Assembly: GCA_012845835.1 (NCBI GenBank)
Contig: JABAKD010000025.1
Coordinates: forward strand, 31,254,314-31,318,313
Length of the DNA: 64,000 bases
Direction of reading: 5' to 3'
From: Undaria pinnatifida
Lineage: Eukaryota > Sar > Phaeophyceae > Laminariales > Alariaceae
Shown here piece after piece: positions 59,898-64,000 of this stretch. Position numbers and translations under genes: made by a program. Each line of letters opens with the position of its first letter. Positions within the stretch are counted from its first letter, which is position 1. The notes under the pieces were generated by a model. It did no database searches and was not told the DNA's origin. It was given only the letters and a program-made list of their open reading frames with translations.

Positions 59898-60210
59898 GCC
59901 ACTCGCGCGAGTGAGCCACTCCCCTGTTTCTTGCGGTCACAGGCTTTCTTTCTTTCTTTCTTTCTTCATTTCTTTCTTTCATTTTTTCTTTTTTTCTTTT
60001 TTTCTTTTTTCCTTTATTTCTTTCTTTCTTTCTTCCTTTCTTTCTTTTTTTCTTTCTTTCTTTCTTTCTTTCTTCCTCTCTTTCTTTCTTTCGGCATCAC
60101 TCTTGAACATTGGTCTAATTGATAAGGAAAAGGATGGTTAGCTGCGCTGCAACGAAAAAATCGCTCCACGTGTTTTGGCATTGAGGTGCAGAGTTACTCG
60201 CGCGAGTGGC
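59898..60210. repeat. 15-bp inverted repeat enclosing a (TTTC)n microsatellite
   Basis: gccactcgcgcgagt (59898-59912) and its reverse complement actcgcgcgagtggc (60196-60210) flank 283 bases. Most of these are an interrupted (TTTC)n pyrimidine tract at about 59945-60092. The arms could form the stem of a foldback. The right arm lies about 120 bases before the ATG of gene D, so it is within its probable promoter region. Confidence 0.7.
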
Positions 60211-60328
60211 TAACGCGAGGATATGGAAATTGGGGGTACCCCCCTACAGCATCCTTGATCCAGACATCCAAGAAACACAAACCGACTGAATCTGCGCCCG
60301 CGATGTTTCCTCTGCCGCAACAGGGACG

Positions 60329-63300
60329 ATGAAGACGTCAAGCGTTGCGCAAACGGCGTTCCTGCTCGCCCTGACAGCTGGAACCGGAAACGCGACTAGG
60401 TATTTGACAACCGTCAAGAACTTCGGGGTGAAATTCAAGATGTACTGGTGGGACGATGGTCGCGACGAGCCTTACCGAATGTCTTTCACCAAGAGGGGCA
60501 TTTACTCGGCATACGCATTCAACGCGTTGGGAGAGTTGCAATCCATCACTGTCGAGGGGGAAGAACAAACCTTCTCTACTTCGAGGAAGCTCCGCGCCAC
60601 GCCGGAGAAAACCGGATCCAGGAAGCTTCTCGCCATGGACGAGGACCTGGAAGCCGACGAAATGGAGTTTGAACAAGACTACCACCGCCGCCGTCTATAC
60701 GAGTGCTCGGACTGCGAGAACACATGGGATACACTGTGTGACACCGGCCTCGCGGATGTGTGTGCGGTTGTGGCGTGGGGCGGACTCACCGGCGACGCCA
60801 AAACAGCACTCAAGATATTTTGCACGAAGTTTACGAAAGAGTGCGACGCTGCTTCTGGCGAAGAGACTTGCGCAGACGACTGCACGGAAGGTGAGACAAG
60901 GACCACGCTGGCCATACTGTGACAATAAACCTGGTATGGTTTGTATCGTTTTTTTTATTTTTGAGTTGTGTACGGTTTTTCCGCGGTTACCATCGAATAT
61001 TCAGCACTATAGAGGACTACCCTACGCCGTACGAAACGCGGTACACCTCCTGAGCCAAACCTGGTTCGTCTCCGAAGCCGGTTTTTGCAACGCTAACAGA
61101 AGATGTAATCCAATATTGACTAGCAGAGATTTTCAAAAGATGTGTCTTGTCGTGGTTTCATCCGGGACATGTATGCTTGTGTTACAGTCGTTTCACTGCC
61201 ATTTTGACACATATATAAAAGGCTATGGCGCTCGCATACGGCAAGAATCGCAGGGTTCCGTTAAAGGCTGGTATGTCAGTGGTTATCATTGTCGCCGACG
61301 ATGTTCAATTGTGAACACCATCGGTGACGCAAGATCTCGCACGGTTTGCACAATTACCAACAGACGGCGGAGTAAACATTTACAGCGACAGCATCGGAGT
61401 ATTGTTCTGGTTAGAGAATATGGGACAGTGTAGTTTGGCGGTCGTCCAAACAGTATTGACGTCGATGCAAGCTCAAGCACACATGACGCATGCTACAACC
61501 CGTGTTTCCTGCCGTTAAGGAAAAAAATACGCAAAAATATAGTTTCTGCTTAAAACACTAGGTTAAACATATATATATATATCATTTTCGAATAATAAAA
61601 CAATCACATAATAAATAATCCAGAGCATATCTATGAACTCCCGATAAAGTGTTTCATGAGGTAGATTTGTTATGTGACTTGGGATGACCACATTTGAATA
61701 TGCCGAACTATTGTCTAACTCCTTACCTTGCGTTAGTAACTCTACGCTGCGTCTTGAATAGTAAACCAAAAGTTTGAGTTATCCAATGCAGACCCGAATT
61801 CACAAAGTTATCACTCGCAAAGAAAGTCTTTCTCCGCGGCAGAACCTTCCATTGATCGCACGTGACCCCCACAAAAGTTTATAGAGGAGCCGGGTAGCCA
61901 GCAGCTAATTTCGGTTTTGAGCTTCACGAAAAGTTGCAGTTTTCCCACGAGCTCATATTGACTATATTGACTTCACTGAGACGTTTACCTCTTCAACGGT
62001 CTGTCTTTTGCAGACATCCCAGAAGAATGCGACCCCAACCCGTGCGAGAACGGAGGGGAGTGCTCTGCTGATCCCGCTGGCGGGCATGTGTGCTCCTGCC
62101 CGTCCGGCTACGGTGGCATGTCCTGTCAGACGGAAACTTCATGTGAGCACAACAATCGTTTTGGTAAACTTGATGCATCAGGGTATCTCACGATCTAAAG
62201 TTTGTAACGTTTCGGTGAGATAGATAGGTCGTGTCCGTGTCGACGTCGAAGATATTATCTTGTTCCTCGCATGCAACGCCGATCCCCTTTCGACCACATG
62301 GTATGCCACAACGCTCGACCATCAATCATACACTCCCACAGTCGGAGACTGTTAAATCTCTGTGTGTCTTGTTGGTGTATACACTTTGTGCGCAGGGATG
62401 TTACCATTCCTGCAATTTACTCGCTTGCTTCACTAGTTATGGCATAGCTTACAAACACCGAAATCTGTCTCAAATCGGCCTGCTGGTAATCACTCGTTAC
62501 CAATGTCTTGTCGGCAGCCTTGGACGCGTTCTACATTGAGGTCGAATACGATGGAACTTGGACGGATGAACGTCAGGCCGTCTTCCAAACGGCTGCTGAC
62601 AGGTAAAAATCGTTTCCAGTCCAACGTGTGACAACAATGACCTCCATTCGACAATTCGCTACGTGCCGTGTGGTCTCTCCGTGGTTTATTTTTCTCTATG
62701 AGCACCTCAATGTAAGCATCTCTGTCGCACACATATGCGCAATATCACTTAAACCACGTGGAATCTCGACTTTCGATACGTCGTTTCTGCCCCGTCCGAC
62801 GTATAGCTTAAATTAGTTGAATTCCGCCTGCGTGCCTCCAATACAACACCGTCACGCATTTGGTCGAAGGTTCCCCTACCGTTGATTGCACCGCTTGTCA
62901 ATAGCTCGATGCATCTATTTCGTGCTGGAATGGCGATATGTACCGAAATTTACAGGAACGGGGCGTTTGTACGTAGGCCAACAATCTGAACAATTTACCG
63001 CATTTGCAGGTGGGCCGAGGTTATCACCCATGTGCCTTGCGGGGGTAACGACGATTACCCAGCTGGTCGTTTGCTGATTAGCGCTGCACTGGAGGAAATT
63101 GACGGAGTCGGAGGAACACTAGGCTCCGCTGGACCGACAAGTGTGTGGACTGCATGCAAGACCATCAGTCTACTAGGGGCGATGAGGTTTGACATTGACG
63201 ACATTGAGAACATGGAAGACGCCGGCACGTTTGAAGGTGTCATCCAGCACGAAATGGGACACGTCATCGGTATCGGGTAAGTTCAGCAAACTTCCTCTGG

Positions 63301-64000
63301 TACGCTGGCCGATGGGAAATCTTTGAGCCGCAATACATTTTGCATGGGCTTAGCAAGCGATACTTTCGTTTCTTGAGTTGCTGGGTCCTAGTCTGCCGTC
63401 GGGTAGACGATGACGTTGCTCTTCAGAGGAAGAAACTGGCAAGTTTCCTCGAGGGGAAATCACAATGCGCTATTTTCAGCGGCGTGTGCTGGCCTATCCG
63501 ATGTTCGAAAATTTAGCACGATACCTGAACCGTCTACCTACCGTCTGATGCCATCGTTCCCTCGCCAAGAACTCTGTGGGGCACTGGTTTCGGTGAGTGC
63601 ACAACGTGCTACGACGACCTAGACCCGGCCTGGACGTGCCCGGCCGCCGTGAGTGCCTACTACGATATTGGTGGTTCGGACGCCGACATTATCGAGATTG
63701 ACGGGGGAACCGGTGAGCGACAACATGCATCCAGGCATCTAGAAAATCGTTAACGAACTGTCCAGGGCGCGTTTGTACCGAAATACACTCTTGGTCTATA
63801 GCATATGCTCCATCGAACGTTGCAGAGTTATGGTGGAGGGACTACACGTTTCTTGTCAACATCACAATGTCCTCAAATCCCATCGATGCTAGCTCCGCGA
63901 ACCGACCTCAAGAGGGAACCCATAGTAATAGTATTGCGCGACCGCGTAGTCTCACCTTGCGCCCTTAAACCATTTTTTGTGGAAATCTCGAATGTAACAC
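60329..64000 (+). CDS. Secreted EGF-containing M8-like metalloprotease, paralogue D (exons 1-5, runs off the window)
   Basis: Exons seen: 60329-60890, 62014-62142, 62518-62602, 63010-63276, 63570-63712. The remaining four exons lie beyond the window end. Junction phases match A and C. Signal peptide MKTSSVAQTAFLLALTAG, N-terminal domain (KMYWWDDGRDEPYRM, SITVEGEEQ), Cys-rich region, EGF exon (CDPNPCENGGECSADPAGG), and a protease domain through HEMGHVIGIG and GTGFGECTTCYDD. Exon 1 is 562 nt, six more than in A and C, with the difference in the variable linker around RKLRATPEKTGSRKLL. The exon 5 acceptor is ccaag, not the usual cag. No lesion is visible. Residues such as DDGR, WTACK and DPAW group it with A. 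Intactness of the C-terminus is unknown. Confidence 0.85.

Noticed and set aside
60456-61433. A 325-codon open frame overlapping exon 1 of gene D in another phase
   Set aside because: Its first half is an out-of-frame reading of exon 1 and the rest runs into intron 1; no motif.
1-64000. CRISPR arrays, operons or bacterial-type defence genes
   Set aside because: Multi-exon genes with GT-AG introns and eukaryotic transposons show a nuclear eukaryotic locus; no spacer-repeat array was seen.

Overview
This is a repeat-rich nuclear eukaryotic window, not bacterial. The real genes have about nine small exons with GT-AG introns of roughly 0.3-0.9 kb, and most of the rest is decayed transposons, inverted and tandem repeats and simple-sequence DNA. 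The intron style and the look of the Gypsy-type polyprotein fragments suggest a stramenopile alga, possibly a brown alga. That assignment is an impression and cannot be proved from the window.

The only clear host genes are four paralogues of one secreted metalloprotease. They run A (641-6004, minus), B (15947-21561, minus), C (39512-43999, plus) and D (60329 to beyond the end, plus). Each encodes a signal peptide, an unrecognised N-terminal domain, a Cys-rich segment, one EGF-like module and a metzincin (leishmanolysin/M8-like) domain with HEMGHVIGIG, a distant third His in CGHLDE and an (L/I)MTG Met-turn. A and C reconstruct as intact nine-exon genes with eight of nine exon lengths checked as identical and the ninth equal too. 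D is intact through exon 5 and then leaves the window. B is a pseudogene with frameshifts, stops and broken splice sites. A resembles D and B resembles C, so the order A-B / B'-A' looks like an old inverted duplication of a two-gene block centred near 30.5 kb.

Region by region: 1-6.0 kb gene A, with a MITE fragment in intron 3; 6.0-15.9 kb intergenic, with a tRNA-headed SINE-like repeat, microsatellite, direct repeats, C/G-rich repeats and a 1.45 kb dispersed repeat abutting B; 15.9-21.6 kb pseudogene B, with a MITE in its swollen intron 3; 21.6-22.4 kb a flank shared with C; 22.9-32 kb retroelement debris on the minus strand (Gag-like, NADAR/YbiA-like domain, RNase H, integrase zinc finger), another MITE and a 230-bp tandem repeat; 32.6-34.1 kb second copy of the 1.45 kb repeat; 34-38.7 kb mostly unassigned; 38.7-44 kb flank and gene C; 44-48.2 kb unassigned plus a MITE; 48.3-49.7 kb a dead non-LTR reverse transcriptase; 49.7-53.4 kb poly-G foldback repeats in tandem; 53.47-53.95 kb a 12-bp minisatellite; 54-60.3 kb unassigned plus more repeat copies; 60.3 kb onward gene D.

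The most interesting points are the mirror-image protease quartet with its unusual domain order, a tandemly duplicated 31-nt micro-exon in C, a NADAR-type domain lying inside Gypsy polyprotein remains, a MITE family that hit intron 3 of both minus-strand genes, and coding-like segments conserved upstream of both B and C.
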